A stretch of DNA of 33,520 bases from Falsiroseomonas sp. (GCF_030695085.1 NZ_JAUYTS010000188.1:1-33520); one strand, 5' to 3'; numbered from the stretch's first letter, positions 1 through 8,173 are shown. A program made the numbers and translations. The notes: generated by a model from the sequence alone, not told the origin.

Positions 1-2
1 GC

Positions 3-80
3 GCCCGCTATATGACCCTGGAAGCCATCAGCACCGTCAGCGATAATGCCACCGTCAGGCTCTCGGCCGTGCCCGCCTGA
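3..80 (+). CDS. 3' end of an upstream gene, function unknown
   Basis: An open frame enters from the left edge and stops with TGA at 78-80, giving a 25-residue C-terminal tail ending RLSAVPA. Nothing in the tail identifies a family. It is called because the frame is open to the window edge and lies on the same strand as the next gene, which starts 47 bases later. The rest of the gene lies outside the window. Confidence 0.3.
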   Translation, partial: ARYMTLEAISTVSDNATVRLSAVPA

Positions 81-127
81 TATGGCGGCCCAGCCCGCCA
101 AAGATCATCGCGCTCCTACACCACGCG

Positions 128-475
128 ATGGGACACGATCAGGCGCTGAGTGCGTACGAGATTGACCGCCTCCCATTCGGGTCCATACGGTTCGATGCCC
201 GAGGCATCGTGACCTTCTACAGCGCTCGAGAACGCGAGCAGTCCGGATATCGAGGCGAGGCAATGGGACTGCACTTCTTTGCGGAGATTGCACCCTGCAT
301 GAATACGCCCGCCTTCCGCGGGCGGCTGGACGAAGCGCGCAAGGCGGGCCGGCTGGATCTGCGGTTCGACCACATCAGCGACCTGCCGAGCGGCGAGCGT
401 GATGTTCCGTTGCTTGTGCGCCTGATATCCACCTCCGAAGGTGGCGTGTGGGCATTCCTGCAACGTGATGACTGA
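128..475 (+). CDS. Small PAS-domain protein resembling photoactive yellow protein (PYP)
   Basis: This 115-residue protein is a single PAS domain with no output domain. It aligns with Halorhodospira PYP from memory without gaps over the N-terminal half (LPFGSIRFD against LAFGAIQLD). The PYP chromophore residues have counterparts: Tyr31 for Tyr42, Glu35 for Glu46, and Cys57 in EIAPCMNTPAF for Cys69 in DVAPCTDSPEF. Arg52 of PYP is replaced by Tyr41, and one residue is missing between Glu35 and Cys57. The C-terminus WAFLQRDD matches PYP's WVFVKRV. In PYP the cysteine carries p-coumaric acid and senses blue light. No chromophore genes (tyrosine ammonia lyase, coumaroyl-CoA ligase) are visible here, so it could be a non-photoactive PAS relative. 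No clear Shine-Dalgarno precedes the ATG, so the start is the least certain part. A LuxR-type regulator lies downstream on the other strand. Confidence 0.78.
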   Translation: MGHDQALSAYEIDRLPFGSIRFDARGIVTFYSAREREQSGYRGEAMGLHFFAEIAPCMNTPAFRGRLDEARKAGRLDLRFDHISDLPSGERDVPLLVRLISTSEGGVWAFLQRDD

Positions 476-810
476 TCATTTCGAGAGATTTTGCGCGGCG
501 CGGGACAGCGCTCGCTGCCACCAATTTCTGTCGTCCGCTCCAGCCTGGTGTTCGGCGCAGGGCTCCGCCCAGCGCACCGCGTCTCTGGCCAAACAGCGCC
601 CCTGAATCCCCGCAGGGTTTGCCGGTGGCTGGTGGGCGCTGTCGGCCTCGAAGTTGGCAGCGTGCGGACGGACCCGGGGTAAGCGGCCGAGCGCCAGCGC
701 CCCCTTTTTGGCACCCGCGGCCGAGCGGAGCGCCTTGACGAGATCGCGCCATATCGGCGCCGCACTGGCCGCCGGGTTTGGCCGGTGCCGTCGGCGGCGT
801 TCGCCAGAGT
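476..810. other. Gene-free stretch between the PAS protein and the LuxR-type regulator
   Basis: The 335 bases separate two convergent genes. Open frames cross the region on the minus strand, but none has a recognisable domain, a convincing ribosome site or consistent third-position GC bias. I see no strong terminator hairpin with a T tract. It may contain decayed coding sequence, but I cannot support a specific call. Confidence 0.4.
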
Positions 811-1665
811 CTATTCCCTGACCAGGGCAACCTCCTCGCCCGGGTGGGAGGCTCCAGCCAGGCTCCCGTTCGCACGCAACATGTGCAGGGCCGGCATGAC
901 GAAATCCGGCTCCGCCTTGGCGCGGCAGGGCTCCGGCGCGCGAACCGCCGTGACCTGGAAGTTGTTCGTGACCGCCCAGATCGCGGCCTGCGTCCTGTTG
1001 GTCATGCGGGTCTTGCGCAGCAACGCCTTTACATGCGCCTTGACGGTTGCCTCCGTGAGCTGGAGATCGCGCGCAATCTCCTTGTTGGAGCGCCCATCCA
1101 TCAGGCATTGCAGGATCTGGCACTCGCGGGGGGTCAAGGATGCCGCCCGGCCGATATCCTGGAGCGCGCCGCCAGGTTCCTGCTGCTGAGTTCGAGTGGC
1201 CGGACGGCGGGACGGGTCCTGCAGAAGCTGGACGAGTTCAATCGGCATCATGCGTTGGCCAAGCTGAACCAATTCCAACACCTTCTGAAGCACATCGCTC
1301 GAAATATCTCGCGACAGCAGCGCCTCGACACCGGCCTGGAGCGATCCGAGCAGGATACTGTGCTGCTGCAGGTCGGCCAGAACGACCAGCTTCAAACCGG
1401 GAAAGGACTGCCGAAGCTCCGCGGCATGAAGCAGATCGCGCAGCGCGTCAGCTTCGGACGAGAAACTGCAGATCACGAGCTGGAGCGATGTACCAGCCGG
1501 GATCGACCGGAGTGCCTCCTCGACGTCGCGACCCTCACCGACAACCTCGACCGACGACACATCAAGAAGGCGCCGCAGCGCGTCCCGGAATAGCCGTTGG
1601 GAGTCGATGATAATGGTGTGACTCGAACTGAACGCATCCAGTCCTTCGCGTTCGTTACGGCTCAT
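811..1665 (-). CDS. LuxR/NarL-family DNA-binding regulator with a degenerate receiver domain
   Basis: The 284-residue protein has an N-terminal receiver-like fold (about 14-135) and a C-terminal LuxR helix-turn-helix (about 176-234; LTPRECQILQCLMDG, then NKEIARDLQLTEATVKAHV). The receiver is not canonical. The strand that should end in the phosphoacceptor Asp reads LQLVICSF, with Ser67 at the expected position, and the usual Lys near LLSRD is Ser/Arg. Phosphorylation by a histidine kinase is therefore unlikely. A 50-residue tail follows the HTH. The ATG at 1665 is chosen because AAAGGA lies 8 bases upstream; ATGs at 1674 and 1734 also exist. The gene is divergent from the outer-membrane barrel gene that opens the EPS locus, the usual arrangement for a local regulator, so EPS control is a reasonable inference. 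No kinase gene is present. Confidence 0.86.
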   Translation of the reverse strand: MSRNEREGLDAFSSSHTIIIDSQRLFRDALRRLLDVSSVEVVGEGRDVEEALRSIPAGTSLQLVICSFSSEADALRDLLHAAELRQSFPGLKLVVLADLQQHSILLGSLQAGVEALLSRDISSDVLQKVLELVQLGQRMMPIELVQLLQDPSRRPATRTQQQEPGGALQDIGRAASLTPRECQILQCLMDGRSNKEIARDLQLTEATVKAHVKALLRKTRMTNRTQAAIWAVTNNFQVTAVRAPEPCRAKAEPDFVMPALHMLRANGSLAGASHPGEEVALVRE

Positions 1666-1770
1666 GTGGCGCATCCTTTCGCCGGCTACAGCTTCGACGA
1701 CACCCAGAAAGCTTCCGTGAATTGCAATCCCCACTCGGCAAACTCAATTCTAAAAAATTCCATTCGGCTG

Positions 1771-1786
1771 GCAACAGACTTGTTGC
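1771..1786. promoter_or_regulatory. Inverted repeat carrying AACAGACTT, possible operator (copy 1)
   Basis: GCAACA and TGTTGC face each other around GACT, about 105 bases upstream of the LuxR-type regulator start. The nine bases AACAGACTT (1773-1781) recur at 2143-2151 inside a second inverted repeat near the EPS promoter side. Two copies in the same divergent region suggest a shared binding site; the function is inferred. Confidence 0.3.
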
Positions 1787-2136
1787 TGTCTCGAGATTAG
1801 GCGCAGCTAGAAAAAGTGACAACGTGAAATTTCTGGATTTTAGTTTCCATATACACCATCAAAATTACCGAAGACGGAAATAAAATCAATTTTCTTACCT
1901 GGAATTTTGCCACACTGAATTCCCGCGATGCATTGTGGCATCGGATACAATCGCCCGGGGCGATCTGCCTCCTAATTTCCAAAGCGGTATCCGAGGGGTG
2001 AGGTATCTGTCCAGAAGGAGGTAGATCATCCCCCGTTCACGGCATCCAACGGAGGCGCGCGCCCCGTCCGCGGAACAGGCCTCCGCTCATTTGCGCACGG
2101 CAAACCATGAGACTGTCCACGGTCGCGTTGGAACGG

Positions 2137-2153
2137 AAAAGTAACAGACTTTT
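2137..2153. promoter_or_regulatory. Inverted repeat carrying AACAGACTT, possible operator (copy 2)
   Basis: AAAAGT and ACTTTT face each other around AACAG, about 127 bases upstream of the barrel-protein start. It contains the same nine bases as the repeat at 1771-1786. The palindrome GTCATATGAC lies 17 bases further on. Binding by the neighbouring LuxR-type regulator is a guess from position. Confidence 0.3.
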
Positions 2154-2279
2154 GTCCCGTTTCTGGATCGTCATATGACACGGACCGTTTAGCATCGGCA
2201 CGGCAGGACAGCGTCGCGAACGGCTTTGCCTTTGACCGGCGCGGTGCTGGACCATTCAGGAGGTCGCTGGAGACCACCC

Positions 2280-3620
2280 ATGACTGCAATGCAGCCACCG
2301 CCGGTTTGCCGCCTGCCAGGCAGCGCCTCGGACGGGCCCGGAAATCGCGGGTCCTCGCGTCGTCGTACTGTGTTTGTGGCACTGCTTTCTGCGGGAATGA
2401 TCGAATCCGGTGCGTCGCCGGCCACAGCTCAACCAAGCGACCCGCAGGAAGTGGCCCGGGGCGTCACCGTCTCAACGCGCCCCCGCCCGGCCTATGATCC
2501 CCTTGGTGTGCGTCTGCCTGGCTTTCGCCTGGATGCGGCCATCGAGCTCGGCGCCGGATACGACGACAACGCGACCGCAGGCAGCGGCAGCAACACGTCC
2601 AGCGCATTCCTCGATCAACAGCTCAACCTGAGTCTTGTCAGCACCCGCACCCGGCACGCCTACGGCCTGATCGCCACGCAAGCCACGCGTCGCTACATCG
2701 GCGACGATGACTATAGCTGGACCGACTACAGCCTGGGTGCCTATGGCCGATACGACATCGGGCGGGCCTCCTCGGTCGGCGTCGAATACAGCCGCACGCG
2801 CAGCCACATCGACATCACCAGCTTCGAGGTGTCGCAAGGTTCGCTGACCAGACCGCTCCGCTACGACGTGGAGACGTTCCGAGCGAACGGCGTGGCAGCA
2901 CTTAACCGCGTCAACCTGACCGCCGCGCTGGAATCCAGCAGCTTCAGCTTCCAGGAACAGAATGATCCCGGCTTTCGCGGCGGCAGCGCCGCAGCGAACG
3001 ACTACACCCGGCTGACGGGTGAGATCGGCGCCGCCTACGTCTTTCTGCCGGGGCGCAGCGTGATGCTGACGACAAGACTGAGCGAGATCACCTATGACCG
3101 CGCGGATCAGCGGGGCCGCGATTCCTTCACATGGGAGGTGCTCGCCGGCGCCCGATACGACATCAATGCGCTCGCTTACGCCAGTTTTGGCGTCGGCTAT
3201 CGCAGACGCGAATTCGAGGATCCCGGCCTCCGCAGCATCTCGGGCCCGGCCTTCGAGGGACGCCTCGTTTTGTTGCCGTCGCAGCTTTTGAGCCTGACGA
3301 TCGGCGCGCAGCGCACCATCGAGGAGTCGCTGCGTAGCACCAATGTGAGTTATGTCCTCACCTCGGGCCGATTCCAGGCCGATTACGAGCTGCGGCGGAA
3401 CCTCATTCTCACCGGTGAGCTGCGCGCGGAACAACTTGAATACCAGGAACCGGATCGGACCGCGCTTCAGGGTGTCGCCAGCCTGTCGATGCGCCTGCTG
3501 CTGAACCGTAACGCCTCGGTCATTGCGAGCTACCGCCATGTGCGGAGCTTGGACACGCCGGACGGATTTCAGGAATTTGATCGAAACCTGTTCCAGCTCC
3601 GCCTTCGGCTCGCCATCTGA
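2280..3620 (+). CDS. Outer-membrane beta-barrel protein of the BBP2 type, EPS-associated
   Basis: The 446-residue product begins with a basic run (RRR), a hydrophobic stretch TVFVALLSAGMIESG and a likely Sec cleavage after ATA near residue 51. The remainder is alternating polar/aromatic strand sequence typical of a barrel, opening with IELGAGYDDNAT, which resembles the GYDDN signature of putative beta-barrel porin 2 proteins often found with wza/gumB genes. It ends in LFQLRLRLAI, a C-terminal strand as in outer-membrane proteins, though without a final aromatic residue. The ATG at 2280 is chosen because GGAG lies about 8 bases upstream; a TTG at 2226 would add 18 residues and spoil the signal peptide. 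It precedes the export lipoprotein on the same strand and probably helps the polymer cross or anchor at the outer membrane. The exact transport role of this family is not established. Confidence 0.85.
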   Translation: MTAMQPPPVCRLPGSASDGPGNRGSSRRRTVFVALLSAGMIESGASPATAQPSDPQEVARGVTVSTRPRPAYDPLGVRLPGFRLDAAIELGAGYDDNATAGSGSNTSSAFLDQQLNLSLVSTRTRHAYGLIATQATRRYIGDDDYSWTDYSLGAYGRYDIGRASSVGVEYSRTRSHIDITSFEVSQGSLTRPLRYDVETFRANGVAALNRVNLTAALESSSFSFQEQNDPGFRGGSAAANDYTRLTGEIGAAYVFLPGRSVMLTTRLSEITYDRADQRGRDSFTWEVLAGARYDINALAYASFGVGYRRREFEDPGLRSISGPAFEGRLVLLPSQLLSLTIGAQRTIEESLRSTNVSYVLTSGRFQADYELRRNLILTGELRAEQLEYQEPDRTALQGVASLSMRLLLNRNASVIASYRHVRSLDTPDGFQEFDRNLFQLRLRLAI

Positions 3621-3735
3621 GATTGTTTTTGGAAGGTTATTAAACCATTATTGAATAGTCAGGGTGGTCGATGGGATGTTCCCGTCCCGCCCAATATTCC
3701 GCAGCGCCCAAACATATCAGGGGGCAGTCCTGACA

Positions 3736-4347
3736 ATGCCAGACATCGCGCGAATTGATGCAAGAAACGGGAACATGTGTGGCCGTCGCTGGCTATTACT
3801 GGCGGCGCCATTGCTGGCGGGCCCGCTGACGGCCTGCACCTCCCCGGGTGCCAACTTGCCAGTCTTGACCGAACATTCGGGCGGCGCCTACAGGCTTGGG
3901 CCGGGTGACCAGCTACGCATCATTGTGGTCAACGATCCTGAACTGACACGGGAGTTCCGGGTCAGCGACACCGGGGCCATCGCCATGCCGATGGTCGGCT
4001 CCATCCCGATCGCGGGCCAGACGACCGAACAGGCGGCCGCCACGATCGAGCAGGCCTTGATCCAGCGCGAACTGTACAATGAGCCGTCCGTTGCGGTCGA
4101 GGTCATCACCTACCGACCCATCTTCGTTCTCGGAATGGTCGAGCGCGGCGGGCAGACCCCCTATCAGCCGGGCATGACCGTCCTCTCCGCCATCGCGGTG
4201 GTCGGCGGCTTCAATTACCGGGCGGTGACCGATTATGTTGGCATTTCGCGGATGTCGGAGGATGGGCGCGCCCGCGAATATCGCGGCACGCGCCAATCGC
4301 TGCTGATGCCGGGCGACGTGATCAACGTCTTCGAACGCACCCTGTGA
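3736..4347 (+). CDS. Polysaccharide export lipoprotein, Wza/GumB family
   Basis: The product (203 residues from this start) has a lipoprotein signal: GRRWLLLAAPLLAGPLTAC, with lipobox LTAC at Cys34. A polysaccharide export domain follows (YRLGPGDQLRIIVVNDPEL to about residue 125), then one SLBB-type domain (RPIFVLGMVERGGQTPYQPG). It ends at GDVINVFERTL without a Wza-like C-terminal helix, so its size and layout match GumB rather than full-length Wza. It should form the periplasmic/outer-membrane channel for EPS. The start is uncertain: ATG 3775 gives the neatest signal peptide, ATG 3736 has only a distant AGGGGG, and an upstream GTG at 3664 is also in frame. It probably shares a transcript with the barrel gene 115 bases upstream. 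The gumC-like gene is convergent rather than downstream in the same operon. Confidence 0.91.
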   Translation: MPDIARIDARNGNMCGRRWLLLAAPLLAGPLTACTSPGANLPVLTEHSGGAYRLGPGDQLRIIVVNDPELTREFRVSDTGAIAMPMVGSIPIAGQTTEQAAATIEQALIQRELYNEPSVAVEVITYRPIFVLGMVERGGQTPYQPGMTVLSAIAVVGGFNYRAVTDYVGISRMSEDGRAREYRGTRQSLLMPGDVINVFERTL

Positions 4348-4384
4348 CAGGCGAAGGCGAAGCATCCATCGGCTCAGTCAGACC

Positions 4385-4408
4385 GCCCTGACCGGATCCG
4401 GTCAGGGC
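4385..4408. terminator. Bidirectional terminator hairpin between convergent gumB- and gumC-like genes
   Basis: A perfect 24-base palindrome has arms GCCCTGACC and GGTCAGGGC around GGATCC. On the plus strand it is followed by TTGTT. It lies 37 bases after the export lipoprotein stop and 106 bases beyond the gumC-like stop, so it can end transcription from both sides. The T tract is weak. Confidence 0.7.
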
Positions 4409-4514
4409 TTGTTGCGGTTTCCAGGGCGACGCGTCATGCGCGCCCGGCGATTTGCATGCGTTGGTCGCAAGATCAGGACGCAGATCGCGGCGCCGCTATA
4501 TCGCGCCACCTCCG

Positions 4515-6773
4515 TCAAGCCCGGCCCTTGCCGGCCAGCCGCTCGTAGAACCGCCGCTCCTTCACGTAGAAGGAACACTGATCCATGAAGCGCAGCGCCG
4601 CATGCCGGCGCAGGTTCACGCGGGTCACCACGATGCCGTCCACCGCCACGCCGTGGTCGCGCATGCGCTTCAGCGATGCGTTCAGGATCGATTTCTTCGT
4701 GTCTGACCAACGGACGACCTGGATCACCGTATCCACCAGGCGGCCGAGGACAAGCGAATCGGCGACCAACATGACCGGTGCGCCTTCGATGATGATGACA
4801 TCGAACTGCTTGCTGGCCTCGTCGATCAGCGCACGGAAGCGGTCGGTGCCGAAGACATCCGCGCCCGCGCGCAGGCTGGCGCGGCGGCGAATCACGACCA
4901 TGGCGTTCTGTGCCGTGCCATCGTCCTGGCGCGCAGGCACCACCTCGCTTCCGTTGCTGAACGCCGCCGGCTCCACCGGCTGAACGTCAGGTCGCCCGGG
5001 AACCCCGTCGATCAGCATCACGCGCCTGCCGGAGGACCCAAGGGCGCAGGCAAGCGCCGCGCAGACGGTCGACTTTCCCTCACCTGGCATCGCTGACGTC
5101 ACCAGCACCAGGCGACATCCTCGTGCCGCATCAAACAGCCCGACGCTGGCGCCGACCGAACGGATGGCCTCGCGGAACATCGGCATCGCGGCGGCATTGT
5201 AGCTCGCCTCGTTCGCGATGGCCGCGACCTCACGCGACGGCAGCGATGGAACCATGCCCAGGCATCGCGGCCCGCCGGCCTCCTCGATATCGCTACTCGT
5301 CCGAACACCAAGGTCGCGGCGTTCCAGCAGCAGGCCAAGGCCGATACCCAGAATGCCACCCCCGGCCAGGCCGATCAGCATCACGATGGTCGGCCGGGGC
5401 GATGTCGCCGCGCGCACCGGCTCCGCGGGCATGACCAGGAAGGCGCTGGGCGGCGCTATGGCGGCATCGGCCAACGCCTGTTGGCGATTACGCACTAGGG
5501 CCGCCAACCGCTCCTGCGTCTCCTGTGCGCCGGCCTGCAGAGCCTGTAGCGCGGTCTCGTCCGGCTTCGCCTCGATCATCTCGCGCTGCAGTCGCTGCAG
5601 CGAGGCCGTCAGATCCGCCTCGGTCCTCTGGGCGGCGGCGAGATCCGCCCGGGCGATCTCGATGGCGCGACGCGATTCGGCGGCGAGGCGTGAGCGGACC
5701 TCGCCAAGGCCGGCCGCGGCCTCCGCCACGCGCGGGTGTTGGCTCCCGAGCCGCGTCTGCAGTTGCCCGAGGTCGCGCCGCGCAACCAGTTCGCGTTCGA
5801 GCAGCGCGCCAATGAGGGGCTGGCCCTGCACATCGGATGCCGAGGGCGTGCCGCCGGCGGCTACGATCTCCTGCACCCGCGAAAGCCGGCGTTCCTCGTT
5901 CATGCGTGCAAGGATCGCCGCATTGAGCTGCGAGGTCAGGGTCCGCAGCTGTTGCTGCGCAACATTCTCCGCATCTCCCGCGGCACCGCCGCGGCCGGGC
6001 TCCAGGATGTTGGTGCGCTGGCGAAACTCGGCGATCTCCGCCCTGACCCGTTCCAGATCCCCTGATGTCTGCTGTATCTGCTCGTCGATCCAGGCCGTTC
6101 TGCGTTCCGCCGACTCCCGCCGCTCCAGCACCTCCCGGCGGAGATAAGTTTCGGCAACCACATTGGCGACCCTTGCGGCCACCTCGGGATCATCTGCACG
6201 ATAGCTGATCGATACCAGATAGGACCGGTTATCGGTGCTCACGGAAAGCCGCGACACGATATCCCGGATGGCCTGCTCACGCCGCAGCTCCGCGGCTTCC
6301 GGACCGCCCGGGCTGGGCTGCAGGCGCTCGACAAGCTGCGTGATCTGACCTGCCATCTCACTCGGCAGATAGCTGATGAGGGTAGCCAGGCGCCCGGGCG
6401 CGGGAGGTTGCTCCGCGAGTCCGAGTTCCTCCACGACGGACCGCATGAGCGGGCGGCCCCGCAGGATCCGCGCCTCGTTCTGGACCAGCGCGGAAGGATC
6501 TAGCACCACCGTCGGTCCGCTGGCGCTCGTCGGCCTGGCACTGGCGCGGTGCGCCAGTTCGAGTTGGATCACCGCCTCGCTGGAGTAAGTCCGGGGCATC
6601 AGCAGCAGTGTCGCGATCGCCGCGCCGAGCGCGAGCAGCACGACCAGGACAATGACGTACCGGCGCCGCCAGATGGACATGAACGTGTTCGCTGCGATCC
6701 GCTCGCGATGGCCCGCGAGCGAAACGTCGGACGGCTTGTGATCGAGCAGCATCGCGTAGGGTGTGCTGTCCAC
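4515..6773 (-). CDS. GumC/Wzc-like polysaccharide co-polymerase with degenerate tyrosine-kinase domain
   Basis: The 752-residue inner-membrane protein should control EPS chain length and link the polymerase to the export channel. It has a Wzz-type N-terminus, a first membrane helix near residues 40-60 (VIVLVVLLALGAAIATLLL), a long periplasmic coiled-coil region, a second helix (IVMLIGLAGGGILGIGLGLLL, near 465-485), and a cytoplasmic BY-kinase-like domain. Walker A is intact (SAMPGEGKST, about residue 560). Walker A' reads LIDGVPGRPD where the family has DxDxR, so the second Asp is lost. Walker B reads IIIEGAPV with Glu for Asp. The C-terminus (FYVKERRFYERLAGKGRA) has only two tyrosines rather than a cluster. 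Kinase activity is doubtful. The GTG at 6773 is chosen because GGAGAGG lies 7 bases upstream; ATG 6755 is the alternative. It is transcribed toward the gumB-like gene, unlike the usual gumB-gumC operon. Confidence 0.91.
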   Translation of the reverse strand: MDSTPYAMLLDHKPSDVSLAGHRERIAANTFMSIWRRRYVIVLVVLLALGAAIATLLLMPRTYSSEAVIQLELAHRASARPTSASGPTVVLDPSALVQNEARILRGRPLMRSVVEELGLAEQPPAPGRLATLISYLPSEMAGQITQLVERLQPSPGGPEAAELRREQAIRDIVSRLSVSTDNRSYLVSISYRADDPEVAARVANVVAETYLRREVLERRESAERRTAWIDEQIQQTSGDLERVRAEIAEFRQRTNILEPGRGGAAGDAENVAQQQLRTLTSQLNAAILARMNEERRLSRVQEIVAAGGTPSASDVQGQPLIGALLERELVARRDLGQLQTRLGSQHPRVAEAAAGLGEVRSRLAAESRRAIEIARADLAAAQRTEADLTASLQRLQREMIEAKPDETALQALQAGAQETQERLAALVRNRQQALADAAIAPPSAFLVMPAEPVRAATSPRPTIVMLIGLAGGGILGIGLGLLLERRDLGVRTSSDIEEAGGPRCLGMVPSLPSREVAAIANEASYNAAAMPMFREAIRSVGASVGLFDAARGCRLVLVTSAMPGEGKSTVCAALACALGSSGRRVMLIDGVPGRPDVQPVEPAAFSNGSEVVPARQDDGTAQNAMVVIRRRASLRAGADVFGTDRFRALIDEASKQFDVIIIEGAPVMLVADSLVLGRLVDTVIQVVRWSDTKKSILNASLKRMRDHGVAVDGIVVTRVNLRRHAALRFMDQCSFYVKERRFYERLAGKGRA

Positions 6774-7026
6774 AGGGAGGCCTCTCCAATCCGGTTGGCA
6801 GGAGGACCGCCCCAGTGATGCAGCACCGGCCGGCTTCCTCGCGATGCACGGCGCCATCATGCGGCGCGCATGGGCTGCGCTGAAGGACGATTGAGGAGTA
6901 GTCCATCTAGCCGATTGCTGACCTCCCCTGGGCGCCGGCATGTCCAAGGTGGCTAGGGACTTGGCGCTGCCGCCGCGCCACGCACTCGGCTATGAGCGCT
7001 GATGAACACCAGCGGAGCCGCCTGTC

Positions 7027-7830
7027 ATGAACGAGATTCCGGCACCGGGACGCCTGAGCATTCTCGGCGTCCACGTCAGCGTCCTGACGATGCAGCGCGC
7101 GACGGCGACGATGGAACAGTGGATCCGGAAAGGGGAACGTCACTACGTCTGCATCACGGGTGTGCATGGCGTGATGGAAAGCCAGCGCGATCCTGAACTC
7201 ATGGCCATTCACAACGCGGCCGGGCTGGTGACGCCCGACGGCATGCCGATGGTCTGGATGTCCCACTGGCTCGGGCAGCCGGAAGTGGAGCGGGTCTACG
7301 GGCCGGACCTGCTTCAGGAGATGAGCAGGATTTCTGCTGTGCAAGGCTACCGCAACTTCTTCTACGGCAGTCGGCCGGAAACGCTCGGCAACCTCACGGC
7401 GGCACTCACGCGCCGCCATCCCGGACTGCAGATCGTCGGCAGCTTCTCGCCGCCCTTCCGTCCGCTGACGCCCGAGGAAGACGAAGCTGTGATCGCGCAG
7501 ATCAACGCATCCGGTGCCCAGATCGTCTGGGTCGGCCTCAGCACGCCCAAGCAGGAACGCTGGATGGCAAGCCATGTCCACCGGCTGAATGCATCCGTTC
7601 TTGTAGGCGTCGGGGCCGCCTTCGATTTCGCGGCCGGAGAGAAGCAGCAGGCACCGCGCTGGATGCAGCGCAACGGACTTGAATGGGTATTCCGCCTGGC
7701 CACCGAACCCCGCCGCCTCGCGGGGCGGTACTTCCGTAACAACCCCGCCTTCATGCTGCGCGCCTCTGGCCAGCTCCTGCGCCACCATTGGACTTCGCGA
7801 ATGGGCCGCACGAACGGGATGGCTCCCTAG
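7027..7830 (+). CDS. WecG/TagA/CpsF-family glycosyltransferase (GumM-like)
   Basis: The 267-residue protein matches the GT26 family in length and motifs: TPDGMPMVW near residue 70, WVGLSTPKQERWM near 168, then GVGAAFDFAAG and APRWMQRNGLEWVFRL. Members transfer a sugar from a nucleotide donor to a short polyprenyl-pyrophosphate-linked glycan on the cytoplasmic face of the membrane; GumM adds glucose in xanthan and acetan assembly. The C-terminal basic/hydrophobic segment is the usual membrane-association region. The start is supported by GGAG 9 bases upstream of ATG. It is divergent from the gumC-like gene, and the region between them (6774-7026) should carry both promoters, but I see no clear boxes. 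The sugar transferred cannot be read from sequence. Confidence 0.93.
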   Translation: MNEIPAPGRLSILGVHVSVLTMQRATATMEQWIRKGERHYVCITGVHGVMESQRDPELMAIHNAAGLVTPDGMPMVWMSHWLGQPEVERVYGPDLLQEMSRISAVQGYRNFFYGSRPETLGNLTAALTRRHPGLQIVGSFSPPFRPLTPEEDEAVIAQINASGAQIVWVGLSTPKQERWMASHVHRLNASVLVGVGAAFDFAAGEKQQAPRWMQRNGLEWVFRLATEPRRLAGRYFRNNPAFMLRASGQLLRHHWTSRMGRTNGMAP

Positions 7831-8173
7831 GGCATACTCCCATTGCCCCGGCAATACCGCCGCAACCTTCTCCTATACCTGAAGCAGTGCATGCCGTTCG
7901 TGGATGACCGGCGGTAACGGGGGCAGAGTCATGGCCAACAGGCGCTTCGCATTCGCGTGCCACATCGCGCCACGAGCCGACGGAGTGCCGGCAAGGCTGC
8001 TCACACGAGACGCGAATATCGGGAAGGCTTCGAATGGTGCGATGCGCCAAGGCAGCGCGCGGGGCGCTCTCCGCCCCGCTCCGCGTCACACAAGCGCTTT
8101 GTCCTGACGGCAAGGTTGCCATGGTCGAGTGCCCAGACGCCATGCCCATCCAAACGTCGTTGGAGCAGATCGC
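7831..8173 (+). promoter_or_regulatory. Leader region upstream of the initiating transferase gene
   Basis: This 343-base gap between two plus-strand genes contains no recognisable protein of normal size; frames at 7904-8107 and 7957-8181 are arginine-rich and lack coding bias. The last part holds a possible 18-codon leader ORF (8121-8177) whose stop overlaps the next start. A promoter for the downstream genes is likely somewhere in the gap, but I cannot locate it. Confidence 0.35.

Larger units (their letters stand above)
1666..2279. promoter_or_regulatory. AT-rich divergent regulatory region between the regulator and the EPS locus
   Basis: This 614-base region separates divergent genes and is far richer in A+T than its surroundings between about 1740 and 1920. 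It holds several short inverted repeats: 1771-1786 (GCAACA/TGTTGC), 1926-1943 (CGATGC/GCATCG), 1950-1964 (ATCGCCC/GGGCGAT around one G), 2137-2153 (AAAAGT/ACTTTT) and the 10-base palindrome GTCATATGAC at 2170-2179. These are plausible promoter or operator elements for both genes. I cannot place -35/-10 boxes with confidence. A 61-codon minus-strand frame at 1797-1982 lacks coding character. Confidence 0.45.

Noticed and set aside
476..1123. Long minus-strand frame across the gap and the LuxR-type gene
   Set aside because: It conflicts with the well-supported regulator frame and has no recognisable domain. I could not identify it as a transposase remnant.
2015..2022. Perfect AAGGAGGT in the region upstream of the barrel gene
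   Set aside because: No ATG, GTG or TTG lies within a workable distance. Similarity to the 16S rRNA 3' end complement is probably chance.
2472..3539. A 355-codon minus-strand frame
   Set aside because: It is antisense to the outer-membrane barrel gene and has no signal, domain or ribosome site.
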